The notes: generated from the sequence alone by a model not told the origin. Counted from the first letter of the stretch, positions 12,400-26,200 are shown. The stretch: DNA of 64,000 nucleotides from Stercorarius parasiticus (GCA_013396915.1 VWZL01002576.1:62001-126000), one strand, 5' to 3'. Numbers and translations are program-made.

Positions 12400-15300
12400 A
12401 ATAATGTTGTTAATTTACTGATTGATATTCCTTAGAAGCACTGAGAAAAGGGGGTTAACAGTTTGAAATCTTTTCAGAAATTCAATCTCCATTCCCCTCC
12501 AGCTTCAGTTTGAAGCCATGGAGTTAGCAGATGTCATCTCCAAGGTGTGGTGAATTCTCCCCACTTAACTTGTCCTCAACACAACTGGAGGAAAGAGGAG
12601 GTTCCCTGCTAAGTGCACATGGATGTGTAAGGGGAGGATGCATCTTCCTCTTTTTGTCTTATTAAGTCATAGCTGCATACCTAAAATAACATATTTTTTG
12701 TGCCAAAATAGTCTTGCTCTTCTTTCAGGAATAAGAAAGCAATACATGTTCTGACTGTGGGAGAGTAAGAACACTGGCAAACTCTGAGGGAACAAACAAG
12801 CATTACAGAGTGCACTTTATGCACAAAATGAGCTACCTTCAGAAAGCTGGCTGACTTAGCACTAACCAATGTATATATACAATAATTAGGATAAAACATT
12901 GCCAGTATACATCGAGTAACCTACCAAGTAAACCACATACCAGCATAAATAAATGAGACTCCAACATGAAGTACATAAAGAAGCATACCTCTAGTGTTAG
13001 CAAGCAAACGCTATGTTCAATCTGGATTTCATTGAGGATTCTTTTGAGAATTTAAGTTAGAAAACTAATCCTGACATCTTATCTTGATTGACTGCAATTT
13101 TCTCCATGCTTCTCTTTATGTGACCAGAAAGTTATGTTTTCATTAAAGATCCTTTCTAATCGAGACAGCTTGGAGTAGAGAAGGAGAATTTAAAATAAAC
13201 TTGATTCTTGGAACAGCAGTTCTCATGAAAGCAGATCCTTCACTGTCCCACACTCTAAACCATTTCTAAAACCACAAAGTAGATCATCGCACAACTGGGT
13301 TGACATTCTGCTCTAAGGAACCATTACTGTGACCGTTCATCACTGGGCAATGAGCCCATGGTGTGAAAAGTATAGGAAGACCATCTCCTCTGCCCTCCAT
13401 GTCCATGATATGGCAAACTGCACCACTTTTACTAAAAATACGAGGATATATTTCCTACGAAAACATAAAATGCAAATAAAATGTTAAAATCTCCTCTTTC
13501 TTTTAAGTGGCAAAGGGAATGAGTTCAACATCTTGCTGTCAATGAGAAAAGTGATAAAATCTCCGTGGAAATAAAATAATTTATAATTTGCTTGATTTTA
13601 GCCATCATTCTCTTGTTTTATAAAACAACAGAACTGTAACATAACGCAGAAGTTGCAAAAGGGCCAAAGAAAAACTGAATACCAGTTCCCTAGCAGTTTC
13701 AGTTTGTGGGGGAAAGGCTCCTGGTGAGGACACACCTCCCTAGGCTGGCAAAGAGCTCCACTTACTGGCAGATGCGGCCCTTGAGTTATTGCTTCCCACT
13801 TAATTACTGAGCCAAAAGTAAGCAGCAAGGAATCGATTACCCAGTCGATCAACCCAGAATAAAAGAATTGCATTGCTTAAAAGTACCCGGTGACAGCTCA
13901 CATCCTTTCAAATACACTTCCTGCTTTGAAATGAAACTTCTACCACGAACAAGCACATGAACAAAATGTAAAGTGGCACTTAGGCAAAGTGGCGAAGCAG
14001 AGTGAAGAACGATACAAAACCCACTGGAGTCTTTCCCCCACCATCAGTAGTTCCTGACCCAGCTGCAATAAGAAAGTAAGGCTGAGGATTTGACACTACC
14101 AGTACTTTCTGTGAACCCCAGATTATTATAGTCTGGTATATTGACACTTTGTGGTCAGAAAATTAATGCAGATTATGCACAGTCTGCCTATGTTTTGGCA
14201 TATTGTAGTGCACAATGTATGCAAATTATGGATTTTTTCCAAGGCAGCATAATGCTGCATAAAAATATGCTGCTCTTTGTAAATTGTTTTGTAAATTGGC
14301 TTTATGAGTATTCTCCCACATCTTTATCTTTCATTATAACATTATTCTTTTCACCTTTATAGCAAAGTTGAATATGGCCAGTAATTTTACCCAACACTTC
14401 TCAAAAGCACCTCATCAGTGTTCACTCATGTGGATGAAATTACATTTCATGGTGTACAATAGGATATTTTGCATGTAATGAATGATCAAAATCTATTTTG
14501 CTCTATGCCAGAAATAAGTATAAAAGTATACCACCCTTCACATTCATTTCATTAAAAAATTAAAATTGATTTTCAAATACCTGGGAGTATCCTGTGGAAT
14601 AACACAGGGATAGAGGACTATAACACTTTGCTAGGAAGGAGATAAGAATGACAAATGTTCAGAACAAGGGCCAGAGGATGAATTGAAAATACTTTAAAGG
14701 ACATAAATCATAAACTATTTACACACCATCAACTCAAATCACACAAAGTGCATGCATAACTGGCAGCAAAGGTAATTCAATGAATTTTACAAAGATCACT
14801 ATGAAAACATTCTGATTTTTTTCAATTAGCTGTCCAAATTGATTTGGCTTTTTTTTGTGGTGAGCTTTTTCAATCAATCAACGAAGGACAGATTGTGACA
14901 CATTACCAGTACTTCATACAGGGTATTCACAGTCTGCTGTGTCACAGGGACTGCTGATAAACTGGTGTTATCTCCATTCCTTAAATCAATGCATACACCC
15001 CAATAAACAGATTGTCCTGAATAAGCCACCGGAATAGCAGTGCTCTCAGGCCCAGGAAGCATTTAATATGGAAAATATATTGTAGACAGGCACGAACTTA
15101 ATCATAACTTAAATACTCTCTTAAATTTGGGCTTTGAATGTTTTTATTCCAGAAGAAATGTGAGGAATTTAGAAAGCTGTCCTTTCTCTTGCTGTGTTGA
15201 GCACTGTTCTTTCCATTCAACCTGCTCACACTTTGGCTGATTGTGTGCAGTTTTCCACCACCACGATGGCCTGTCTTGTCTTTTATGGGTATTTAAATTT

Positions 15301-17120
15301 TGACTTTTCACATATACTTAGGAGCAACGTCACTATACTTGAGATCAGAATCGGGCCCACCCAGGCATTTGCTTAAAAAGCACACAGATGGGAGGGTAAG
15401 AGTATCCCTTTTCTCAGGCCTGTTTAATTAGCTCCTTAGTGATACTGCTACAAATGGAAACCTATCTTTCTAGTGCCTTGATTAGCATCTGATATAAAAC
15501 ACTCACTTTCTAAAAAAATCTTCAAGGAAACATTAACATAGGAATTAATTTAAGACTCTGAATTAATGCATACGGAAACTCCTGCTGCATTACTCTTTCT
15601 GAACATGAACTGGTTTAAGGGAGGAAAAGTACAATAATTATGCAGCTTTCACCATGCAACAGAAGAATGCTGGCGCGATAATAAGCAACAACATGAGACA
15701 GATAAGCTTCCTTTATTTGTAGACAGAGAATTGAGAGACAAGTTCAATTCTTTTTCCCTAACAAATATTACGCAAATGGCCTCTAGAGGGATCCAGGTTA
15801 TTGCTTTTCTGCTGAAATCTCGTAAGCTTTTTTTTTTCTATTACTTTTTAACAAGTGAATCGTTCATCTAGAAATAGCGATGCAAACATTTTACATTAAT
15901 GGGTGGTATAACTACAGAGTTCATGACCAGGAGGAAGCTTTTTGAAAATCCAGCATTTACAAAATCTGGAGGGCAAGGTTCACATTCAGCAGAAGTCCAG
16001 CCTCAAACAAATCAGCTTTCAGCTCATATGAGACTGAATAAAACAATACAAACCCGCAGCAGCGCCTAGAGATTTAGCTGTCTATCTGAAACTCAGCTGA
16101 ACTGGTGAGTCTGCACAATTAGGGTAGGAATGTGGTAAGAATTAGGCTCATGTTTCTGGGGAATGAGTCAGTATTTCCCATTTCAGCTCCTAGAATACTC
16201 ACAAAAAAGTATATTGCTTCTAAGTTATTGTCTCTGGCTTGGGCTTTGTTTGCCTGAATTATCTCACCTAGTTTGAGTTTTTACAGATATGTTTTTAATA
16301 AAGCAGGCATATACTTAGGAGTTCCAAGTTAAACAAAGAGCAAGACTTTCATTCTATAGTGTCTATATTGTATACATTTTATATTGGACCAAAAAATGGA
16401 TATGACAAGTAGCTTCAAGCCAGCTTCAAAATTCAATCTAATAAGCTTTTTACTGAATGTGCCATTCGCATGCAATCAAATGTAAGTAAAGCAGATGTAA
16501 TGACTATAGCCATGTGGAAATGTCTGTGTGTACAGGCGTGATAAGAAGCCCTAGACATGCTCCCACTCTGCAGCTACATTTTTGAGTTCATATTCTGCAA
16601 AAAAAAAGAGCATTTTCAGGGACCCTCAGGTGCCCATGAAAGCATTATGTGAAGATACTCAGCTAACGTCCTATTCTTCTATTTGTCAGAAATGTGGTTT
16701 GGTTTGTGCAAACCAAGATGGAGAGTGAAAGGGATAACAAAAAGGTTATGCCGAGGCCTCCTTGGTCCACACCCTGCGATGGGAAAAGCAGGTCACAATC
16801 CTGCCATTAGAGGCGATTTGCTGAAACTGGGCCCTGTAAGCAGACTCCATTACAGTTTGCAAAATACAACACAATACAAACAGAGTCCAAAACCAATTTG
16901 GTCCACTGAATTTAAATTTTCCTTGAATTGTGTTCTTTCTGTTAGAGTACTAATAGATGTCTTGATAGCACTTCAAGACAGAACAGCAGTTCCGTGGCAC
17001 GGGCATTTGGCTAGCGTACAGGAGGTGTTGATCATACAGCACTGAACACTGCACCAGATCCACAAAGATATTTACTGTTTCTGATGTGCCTTGTTCCAAC
17101 ATACAAAGGTCAAATAAATC
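12400..17120. other. Non-coding AT-rich stretch
   Basis: Nothing recognisable as a gene. The open frame at 16683-17045 (120 codons, plus) lies over a slightly GC-richer patch near 16730-16860 and matches no known family. An inverted repeat at 14894-14946 is listed separately. Short T-rich and A-rich tracts occur near 14850 and 15829. Confidence 0.55.
14894..14946. repeat. 9-bp perfect inverted repeat (TGTGACACA/TGTGTCACA)
   Basis: TGTGACACA at 14894-14902 and its exact reverse complement TGTGTCACA at 14938-14946 are separated by 35 bases. A transcript could fold into a stem-loop. In a 64-kb window several 9-bp inverted repeats at this spacing are expected by chance, so no function is inferred. 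Confidence 0.5.
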
Positions 17121-17128
17121 ATCTTCTC

Positions 17129-17165
17129 CCTGATAACAATTTTGTGAAGGTAATTTGTTATCAGG
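17129..17165. repeat. 11-bp perfect inverted repeat with paired GATA motifs
   Basis: CCTGATAACAA at 17129-17139 is the exact reverse complement of TTGTTATCAGG at 17155-17165, with a 15-base spacer. Beyond one mismatch the pairing continues for about four more positions on each side if G-T pairs are allowed (17124-17127 with 17167-17170). Each arm contains a TGATAA/TTATCA GATA-factor site in opposite orientation. The structure could act as DNA (a paired binding site) or as an RNA hairpin. The hairpin is shorter than usual microRNA precursors. Confidence 0.55.
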
Positions 17166-17170
17166 AAGGG

Positions 17171-20100
17171 CTTAGCTAAGTGCCTAGACCACAAACTCAG
17201 GTAGAAAAACTCAACAAATTAAACCAGACAAACCAGATAAAAAAGAAAGTAACGATACTCCTCCAGTGAAACCAATGAGAGCTTTTGTCTCCAACTCAAG
17301 AGGAATGTTGTGCAGTTAAAATCTCCTGCTGCTGATTTTTGGTTTTAAATTTCAGTTTGCAATGAAAAGAAAAAACATTTAATTAAAAATGCCAGTATAA
17401 ACCAGGCAAAGTTGCCTTATGCTTTATTGTGTGCTTTGTAAAATATTAGAAAAGCTGCAGAATTAAACATTTAAGCTCCTTCCTGAGGGTAAAATAAAAA
17501 AAAACAAACCACAAATTGGAGTCTAAACAAACATTTCTCATTTAACCAAGTGTGCTGCTAGCTGAATTACTTGATTGCACCTTCTATCATTTAATAATCT
17601 ATTTAACGAGGTTACCCAGTGAGACTCTTCTCACAAATCAGGGCTACTTGTCCAAAAAAAGAGAAAAATATAAAGAAGGGAAGGAATCCTCAAACATTAA
17701 AAGGAGCATTTTTGCATTGAAAGCAGCAGCATACCATTCACAGAATTTTGTACATGCTTTACCACTTGTACAGTCGTTTACTTTACAGCGGGACTTGGAA
17801 ACTTCAGTCATGATGGGTGTCTGCTGTGTTCAGTTCAGAGGTCTGAAGATCACTCCAGCCAGCTATATTTTAACAGCTTCAGTGGACTGTATCTCAGGCC
17901 CCACATATGGCCAAAGATGCTGGATTTCTGTCATTACAGACTACCACAAATCAACCTGTCTGGAGGAAAGAGGATATCAGATCACTCTTATTTAGGAAAA
18001 AAACCCTCAAACCCTAAAGGTAGAGACCATTATCGCTGTGTATTCTCCAACCTGCAAAACATAATCATGAAAAGAAACATAAAAGAAAATTAATGTGCTG
18101 CTACTGAAATAAAATTAAAGTCACCATGACATTAAAAAATAGATAGAAGAACCAGATCAAGGAATTAGTGGTGGAACAGCAAAACCATTTCTCTCCAACC
18201 TCCTAGCAGACCCAAGACAATCTTTAGTAGCACATCTACCAATGACCATGTATTTTCACTAATGAATCTCTAACTGCTTTGAAGGGCAAGAGCTGTTGGT
18301 AGCGTTTGTCTTTATTTTTTGAAATAAACTATTGGCTCATTCATTTTTCGTTCTCTATTTGATATGCACTGTTACACAGGTTAAAAAACAACACTCCGCA
18401 ACATTACATGAAAAGACAAAAATATTTGTTATAGCGTTCCCTCACTTAGCAGTAACACTTTTGGTAATTAAAAACTACATGCCATATACTCTTAAAGATG
18501 TGAGAAGATATTTCCGCATTCTCTTTACACATTAATAATGTGAGTAGCTCTGGTGGCTGGATGAAGTCTCTAGGAAGTAGGCGCTTATTTTCTGCAGCAT
18601 TTCAGCATATCTGTTTCTTTGTCTGTATTTTCCTACCTTGTCACTACCCATTTTGTCTCCTTATCTGCTCTTTGTCACAGACTTTGCACCTCCAGATGAA
18701 CCATAAGTAAAGAATAAAGGAGTCAAACAGCTGCAATTTTTAAAGGCAATCAAGCCTGACCATAGAGCCCTTGAGCAGAAGCCTAAGGTTGGTTTATGAT
18801 GGATGTAAATAATGCACAGAAGATGACCTTTCCCATTTCCAGGAACCGTTTTCCTCAGATCTCTAACAGAATTCTGCCGTGGAGTATAAAAATACCCAGC
18901 TGAGAATAAATACTCTTTCTATTTTTAAAAAAATATTTTTTCCCCATTATTTTGGGCTCACCTGGCATTGTGACTAATGAATTTCCTTTGTCACTTTTTA
19001 TCCTTAGAACGGATGAAGTCAGAATGTGTCAGGTGGTGTGGATGAACAAATTGCTTCTTTTTAATTTGGTGTCAAGCCCTAACAGATCTACAGTACTTCT
19101 TTCCATATCTACACATATTTCAAATTTGCCAAACAAGGAATTGGGTTAAAGTTTGAAGCATAGGGATTAACTTCTGACATTTAATTTGAGCACAGCAGAA
19201 ATACAGGAAATTTTCCATTAAGAAGTAGGCACATGAAAGAATGCTCATAGAAAGCTTCAAATGGAGGTCTCCAGTGCCTAAATTTTTACTCCAGAACCTA
19301 ACATTTCATTAAACAGGCTTGTAGGTAACCATGAGGATAACTGTCTTATGCATAATGAGAACTAGCACACACAATCAGCAATATTTAAGGTCAACTTTAA
19401 GTTTGATGCCAACCAGCTCAACCCAAATAAATCTCTATTACACCTTGTAATCCACACCAGAACTCTCCATAGTTTTCGTATTTCAGCATTAATTGTTTCA
19501 GAAGGTTTACATCATACAGTTTGTTGGTATGGGCACAAGAACAGCCTTATAGTTGCTGTTACTTTTCTAGCACTAGCAGGGAAGTCACTTGGTATCTCAA
19601 ACCCGGGCAGGGGCATAACTGTGATAACACTGAGGAAAATCTGGTGTCTCATTTCATATGTAAGCTCCGTCACCAACCTCTGACTAACAACTACTGGTCC
19701 CTGACTACCTCTACCCCATAGCAAGACTCAATAAGAATGGTTCATTTTCTACAAGTTCACTCACTTTCTTTGTAGCTCTCTCACAAGCACCTCCAGTTTC
19801 AGGAAATTCAGCGGAAGTCTTGATTCTTGGGGTCTTCAGGTTGCTAGGTCTCTGCATGTGGCATGGAATCATTTTTTCTTTATTTGAAAAAAAATAGTAA
19901 GAATGTTTATATGCTTATCATTATTTTAAATGCTGATTATTTTTTTTTTAGTGAAACAACAAATTCAGATGCTGAGTTCTCCCTCCTCAGCTGGATACCC
20001 CCTCCCCATAGCCACCTTTGGTTTAGCTCAACCCTTTCCCAAAAAACAGCCTGAAAAGAAAACAACCCAAACTTTTGTTGTACTCAGGCATTGGGTTTAC

Positions 20101-20840
20101 ACAAGTACAACTATAATAATTCAAACCACTCTCTTTAAGTTGCACTACATTTGTGAAGGCTGCTGCTTTTGGGAAGTTTATTTATTCTGATCTGACTTCT
20201 TCTAATCAGGTCACTTTAGTTTTACGTTGTTGGAAGTATAAAGAGATTTAGACCCACAGCATCCCTCTAAGGCTTATGTGCCTTCTTAGCACCAAAACTC
20301 CCACTTTTGTAGAAATGTTGGATTAAGTAAAGAAGAAAAATGAGCAACATGAAGTTATGTAAAACCTCTTTCTCTGTGCAATAAGTTGTTTTGCTCAAGG
20401 AGAAACTAGCATTTCTCAGGCTGAAACAGTACCTCTTGTATATGTATGTGATTTACCACTGTAATGTTCTCTTTTCTTTTCATGATCCTGTGCGATTTCT
20501 TGCACAACTCCATGGCTATTAATGTATTGAAAATTTAATTGCACTACAATTTCCATTTCACCTGCTGAAATTTTGTTTTATTAGGCTTGTGAATCACAGG
20601 AAAACAAGAGACAGCATCTGGCAGACAAATTTCCCGTTTTTACTAGGTAGGAATAGAAAGCTTTTTCTCCTAAGGAGCGTTCAGTGAATTTTGCTGGAAC
20701 CCAAGGAAGACCCAGGAAAACATCCTTGTTAACTTAAATAAGAGTAGCGATCAGAATGGCAGCCTTGGCACCTTCCAGTGAATTTCAGCCAAGAGTAGCT
20801 GCAATTCTGGGAGGACTGCATGGGAAGTGAATTTGGAGAA
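17171..20840. other. Non-coding AT-rich stretch
   Basis: Open frames at 17552-17995 (147 codons), 18332-18535 and 19863-20190 are unrecognised and are treated as chance. There is no transposon signature that I can identify. T-rich tracts lie near 19941-19950. No further structure was seen. Confidence 0.55.
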
Positions 20841-20842
20841 TT

Positions 20843-20870
20843 CACCTGACCCTGTTATTTGGGTCAGGTG
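20843..20870. promoter_or_regulatory. 10-bp GC-rich hairpin with everted half sites (TGACCC-N8-GGGTCA)
   Basis: CACCTGACCC at 20843-20852 and GGGTCAGGTG at 20861-20870 are perfect reverse complements around the 8-base loop tgttattt. The arms contain everted nuclear-receptor-like half sites (TGACCC and GGGTCA) with a spacing of eight. Everted repeats with that spacing (ER8) are a known arrangement for retinoid-receptor response elements. They also contain two E-boxes (CACCTG, CAGGTG). The seven G/C of ten in each arm make it less likely by chance than the AT-rich inverted repeats elsewhere. Any regulatory role is inference. Confidence 0.4.
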
Positions 20871-20879
20871 TGAACGACA

Positions 20880-22370
20880 ATGTGACCGGTTATCTTTCCA
20901 TTGCACAGAAGAAAAAACCCCTTTGTCTCCCCTAAAGCATAGCAGACCTTTCAGAAGGTACACTAAATCTCCCTCTTCTACCTGGCTATCTGTTTTCATA
21001 GAATTTGTAGTAATGGCTTGCACAAATGTCTACGAGACTTCCATTTAAACTAGTCAATCAGTTCAAAAGTAGGGGAATTTAGACACACACTGAGGGACAG
21101 ACCGAGGGACAAGGAGCAAGACAGGAATCTCATCAGTGTCAACACTGCTTGGCAATGGCTTGTCTCAGAACTAAAATCAGCCAGATTTCTTTGCTTAAAT
21201 TTCAAGAGCCTGATTCAGATAAGCTATTTTCTGCAGCTAGTACATGATTGCAAAAGTATTTTTACTGGCTTGCCAGCAAGACCTTTCTATTTCCTGTAAT
21301 CAAGATGGACTGTAAAAAAACAATAGACTTGCATCAAGTAACAAGAGATCATGAAGCAGTTTATTTCTAATGATCAAGTCACAAAAAGTACATGGGAGCA
21401 TATTAAGCCTTCAAGCCAGTGAAAATGCTTTCCTTCCCAATGAAAAAAAAAAAAAGCAAGCTTAGAAATACTGTGAGTAAAGTAGAATTGTAGATACTAA
21501 ATTCAAAATAATGAGACTTCATTCTTTTCTCCACTAGGAACACTGACTAATTTCAATGGTGTTTTCTGAGAAGCAGTCACTCCATGTCTGACTGCCATGC
21601 ATTTTGATAATAAAACAAGAATGAATAAATTAACATTGTTATATTAAGCAAAAGTAAAGTAATGTATCTACTCATGGTAGAATTTCCCATACAGCTTTTT
21701 GACACATTCCCTGGAGTGATCAAGTGCATTGATTTCTATCTCTCTATAATACACGATATACATATATATACAATATATTCTGGCATTCAGTTAGAGGTGT
21801 TTTACAAATGACAAAAGCTCACTTGATTCTTACCGCATTCATGGAGTAAGGAGGCACATAGTCTGCACTGTTGTATTTGCCCTGCAACAATGCACTTTGA
21901 CCTTTAATATTACAATGGAAAAGGCTGCTGTGAAATTTTATATGCTTAGAGCTAGACCTACAGCTATACTAGTTTATTGTTAATATTATTGCTCGCAAGA
22001 TAGAACAAAAAGAATTACTCTCAGCAGAAATGTTCGCATGGGTATATTTTCAGCTCCTGAACAGATGAATACATCACCAAAGATTACTGCTGAGGTCATT
22101 TCACTGATGTCAATCAATTCTTGTCAGATGGCAAAATGAAATACCAACATAACCAATGGGATTTGATTTGGTGCGTACATGGATATTTAATAACAAAAGA
22201 CATGATGCTGCAGCAAGTGTAAATGCAGCACAGAAAAAAGACTTAAGTTCTTGCTATTGAATAGTGGACAAGAATATTCTGAATACCATGGTTTCTAAAT
22301 CTTTTGTTAAGCATTTAACTGAATCTGCTATGTTTTCTATTTTTTTCTAACTCAATGCTTTTAATTTAAA
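20880..22370. other. Non-coding AT-rich stretch with simple repeats
   Basis: No gene seen. An A13 run lies at 21443-21455 and an alternating AT/AC tract at 21755-21778. The rest is unremarkable AT-rich sequence. Confidence 0.6.
21755..21778. repeat. AT/AC dinucleotide-rich tract
   Basis: Imperfect alternating purine-pyrimidine repeat dominated by TA steps with interspersed CA. Short and interrupted. Confidence 0.8.
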
Positions 22371-22379
22371 GAGGACACC

Positions 22380-22920
22380 TGAATTAATCCTTTAGGTGAC
22401 ATGACTTACCCTCAGGAGTTTTTTGCATTTTTATTAACTTCTAAAATTATACTGAATAAAATGTGTCCAATCTGAGTTGGAATCACTGTCTTGAAACCAA
22501 ATATAACCACTTGAACAAACTGTGAATGGGATTTATATATTATCTAGTTCCTTCTGCCCTAATAGTACTGTTCACTTGGGCGCAGACAAAAATAAACAGA
22601 ACATTACTAATTAGCTCATCTGAAAGAAGTGCCTCCTAAGCATATCTTCCCAAGCTCTGTTTGTAATTGTGAAGCTGTCATCCTAAGCGGAAAAATGTAA
22701 CTGTTTTCATGCTTCTGCTATGTGGTCTTAAGCTAATGAGTTTGCACTTGGATTTGCTAATTAATGTTTTATATTCTTTGTATAAGAAGCTTGCCCAAGA
22801 CTCTGTTGGTCAGAATCTAATATGTGAAGATTTAATGCCACTAATTGTCTAAAAAGTGATTATTTGGCTGAGTAACATATGTCCATATCTTGATGAATTT
22901 TGAATGCTGACGTAATTCCC
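22380..22920. promoter_or_regulatory. Candidate conserved non-coding element rich in homeodomain motifs
   Basis: This stretch has no long frame and no repeat. It is dense in TAAT-core motifs, including gctaatgag and gctaattaatg about 20 bases apart near 22733-22768, and ends with a TGACGTAA ATF/CREB-type site at 22908-22915. The texture (moderate complexity, few homopolymers, clustered TAAT sites) is like vertebrate developmental enhancers. AT-rich DNA yields TAAT by chance, so the call rests on impression and needs cross-species alignment. Confidence 0.3.
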
Positions 22921-23153
22921 ACTGTAAATGGACTATTTTAAGCAATCCACTCTGATTACCTCGACTTATATATTGAACATGAGAGTGAAGCATATAATTC
23001 TAAATTCATTTTAGTATTAAGGTAAATCACTCCCTAAGTTTTAATTGCATGACTCTTGAGAACATCTATTTCTGAGTTAAAGATAGAACTGAACACTTTT
23101 TGCTTTTCAAGAAAAACAAGTTAAAATTAAGATGTTGAATATGCAGAAAAAAA

Positions 23154-23252
23154 ATCATAGAATCACAGGATAGTTTGCATTGGAAAGGACCTTTAAAGGT
23201 AACTTAGTACAACCCCATCCAGACTTCTTCAACTAGATCAGGTTGCTCAGAT
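23154..23252 (-). mobile_element. CR1 LINE 3' end fragment, diverged
   Basis: Reverse-strand CR1 tail. The plus strand begins with atcatagaatcac (the inverted terminal octamer), followed by a ttggaaaggaccttt block at about 23179-23193 and then ctagatcaggttgctcag near 23233-23250, each matching the inverted CR1 3' UTR in the right order. Substitutions and a shortened middle mark it as much older than the copy at 0.46 kb. The eight A bases just before it (23147-23154) are not part of a normal CR1 tail and may be a pre-existing tract. Confidence 0.85.
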
Positions 23253-23259
23253 CTAGATA

Positions 23260-26200
23260 GAGTAGATAAGACACTCATACCTTTTCAATAAGTAAAATGC
23301 CTTTCAAAATGTATCTGGTTGTAGGAACGCAATGCAAATTATACTGGTCAAAAGACCCAATGAATTTTCTAGATGTCAATACACCTTGGATCAATCTTAC
23401 TCTCACAGCAGAAGCAATAGAATTATGGATGCAAGTGGTCACTGGGTTGATCAGTTGCAAATAGTATATAGAGCTGGTAAGCCACATGAATGTGTCTCAC
23501 TTATAAATATGAATTTTGGCAAGGTCTGAACACTCTCTTCATTAAAGTAAGTGAGAAAAGTCTCCATTAAATTTAGAGAACTTACTGAATTTCTGAGATG
23601 GGCTGGAGTAAATAATTGAATTCAAAACCAACTCTTTGGGTATGGCCTTATTGTTTACATTATTAGGGCATTTAAGAGGATTGAAAACGAAAACCCAATG
23701 TTCACTGAATGTCTGAAATAACCACATATTTCACAGCCATTTTCAAATGTTAAAAAGAAAACTCTATAGAAACACATCAGAAGGGAGAAAAAGAAACTAA
23801 GCATGATAAATATGCTTTTGCCAGTTTGCTTTGTTTCTCTGTCATGTGATGATTTCTCATAGAAATAATATGCCTGAAAAACCACATCTGTGTAGCATTA
23901 CATTTGATCAGTTTGATTGTTGCAGCATTACAGCTGAAGGCTGATCAATATCAAATTACCTTGAAGAAAGTCAAGTCTACAGCACAGTTGGACCGTTCCA
24001 TTGTGTTCAAGGTGAAGACATTATTTGTGATTACAAATCAATTGTCTTTTTCATTTGCTACCTACCTCATCATCAAGCTTGTACCTGATTCTGAGATGTG
24101 GCTTCAAATTCTGTTCTGTTATTCTGGAAAAAACAAATACAAATCACAGACCCTTTTCACCACTGCCACGTAACATGAATATCACACGTATGAAGTAGTA
24201 TTCTTACAATAAATAATGCTTGTCCTTGTCCGAGACATTTATAAGACTAGTTCAACAGGTTACATTCAGGCACTGAAGGCCTCTGGAGCCTGCAGTATTC
24301 CATATGGAAATTGCATAACGGTCCAGATGAAGGTAAATGCATGCACACCAAGTTTTTCCACTACTAATTCAGCTGCTTGAGTGCTTCTCTGGATGTTTCA
24401 GACTGGAACACCAAACAAAGGTAAGACCATGCAGCTTTTATTTTCCCATTAAGCCCCTACTGTTAGGGTCAGGTGGAGCTCCTCCAGCTTACGTTAGCAT
24501 GTGGTTTCTCTAGCAGGACTGGGGTTGAGGTTGTATCTATTCCTGGTATAAGTTTTGCAATAAACAGTTCTAAAAACCTTTTCAAACCCATTTTAATGCA
24601 AAACCCCTATTTCCTGTTTTTGATTGTATCACAAAAGTAATTGCAACCACATTTCTGGCACCATTAGTCAACATGCAATCGCTACTTGGCAAATGTCAGT
24701 CCAAGTATTGCCTATACCAAGATTTCAATCAATGCTGTTAAGTGGCTGGATAAGTTGATTTTCTTTCTTGACTAGGCATTTAGTCCTTTATAATGAATTT
24801 TAACTCAAACTGATCCAAAGCCACATCACACTGAACATGGACTTTCCACACCATTGCACACACACCTCTGGGAGGTTGGTTTGGGCAGTCACTGGTCTCA
24901 CAATGATGATGTTTATGAATGTCCCAGATCTAAACACAGTCTTAAAAATAAACGGTTCATTGCTTTGTTAGAGTGGTGCTTTGTGGGTGTTTTGTATTTC
25001 ACCAGATTAAGCTTATCATAGATATGTTTAATTATCCTGTTTCAGGTTCAACTCTTTTATTAAGACAGACCTAGCAAGCTTTTGCGGATAGAAAAATCAA
25101 TCTGGGTGATACTTCCAGTATCAACTTTCACGTATTTCCTTCACGAGGAACCAACACTGCCATGCCTGAGTTTGACACATTCATAGTGCAACAGACTTTC
25201 TGGTACAATCCTAAGTGATACAATCACGTCTTGAATATAAAAATTAGTCTTCTAGCTATTCAAACAAGAGCTCTTCCAAAACCTGAGATTACACTGGAAT
25301 GAAAATTGATTTATAATCAATTATGATTTACTGATTCATAATCAGTCTCCACACTATTTAAATCCCAACTAAAAATAGAAAATTAAGTCACATTCAGTGT
25401 TATTACAAACAAATATATTCTTTGGCTTCTTATTCTCCCTCCTTCTTCCTGCCACCATCTGTTGAAAATTCTGGGTATGAATTTTTAATTAAATGCAATT
25501 GAGGTCCTTCTTTGCTCACTAATACTATCATTTGGAAAGTGTAGCATTCAGTGTGATATGAATACAATTTTTGGGGGGAGCATTTCTCTTGGTACTGTTG
25601 GTGTGACATAGTTATAATTGCATAGATCTCCATTTCTAATTAGTTCACCTATTAACATTTCACATGAATTCTTTTGATTGTGCTCTTCATTGACAAAACA
25701 GTCAACAGTCTCCCCCGACAGCTTCTTGTTGAAAGGCATTTCCCATAACAGTATTCTTGCATAGATCAAAGTATTTTTAAAATTTTTTTACAAACGTTTC
25801 TAGCAGTTTTACAATTTTCCTCGTGCTTGCACTGGTACGAATGCAGGTAGTTAAAGACTTGGAGCCTAACACAACTTTGTTACAGATTTCAGACTACTTA
25901 AATGCCTATTGTTTTTCCAGGAAAAATTTGTAAGTATTCCAGTTGTTGGTTAAAATTCATCCAACCAAACCTCATCTACTGAATTGTGAAGGATAAGGTT
26001 TACTCTCAGTGATCTGAAGTCATTCTTCTTGTGACAGACTTGTGGGATAAACTGCCCCCCGGAAGTGCCTGTGTCTCTCCATTCTGTAAGACCAGAATAG
26101 TCAACAGAAAGAGCAGTACTTTCAGAAGGTGATTCTTCTCATTTTAAAATTTAGATGCCTATAGTCAGGTGAGATGAGATCAAACTTGTCTCTCTTCCAA

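Noticed and set aside
17552..17995. Open frame of 147 codons
   Set aside because: AT-rich composition and unrecognised translation; compatible with chance.
18001..18020. Telomere-like ccctcaaaccctaaa phrase
   Set aside because: Only two imperfect units and no CCCTAA array; not an interstitial telomeric repeat.
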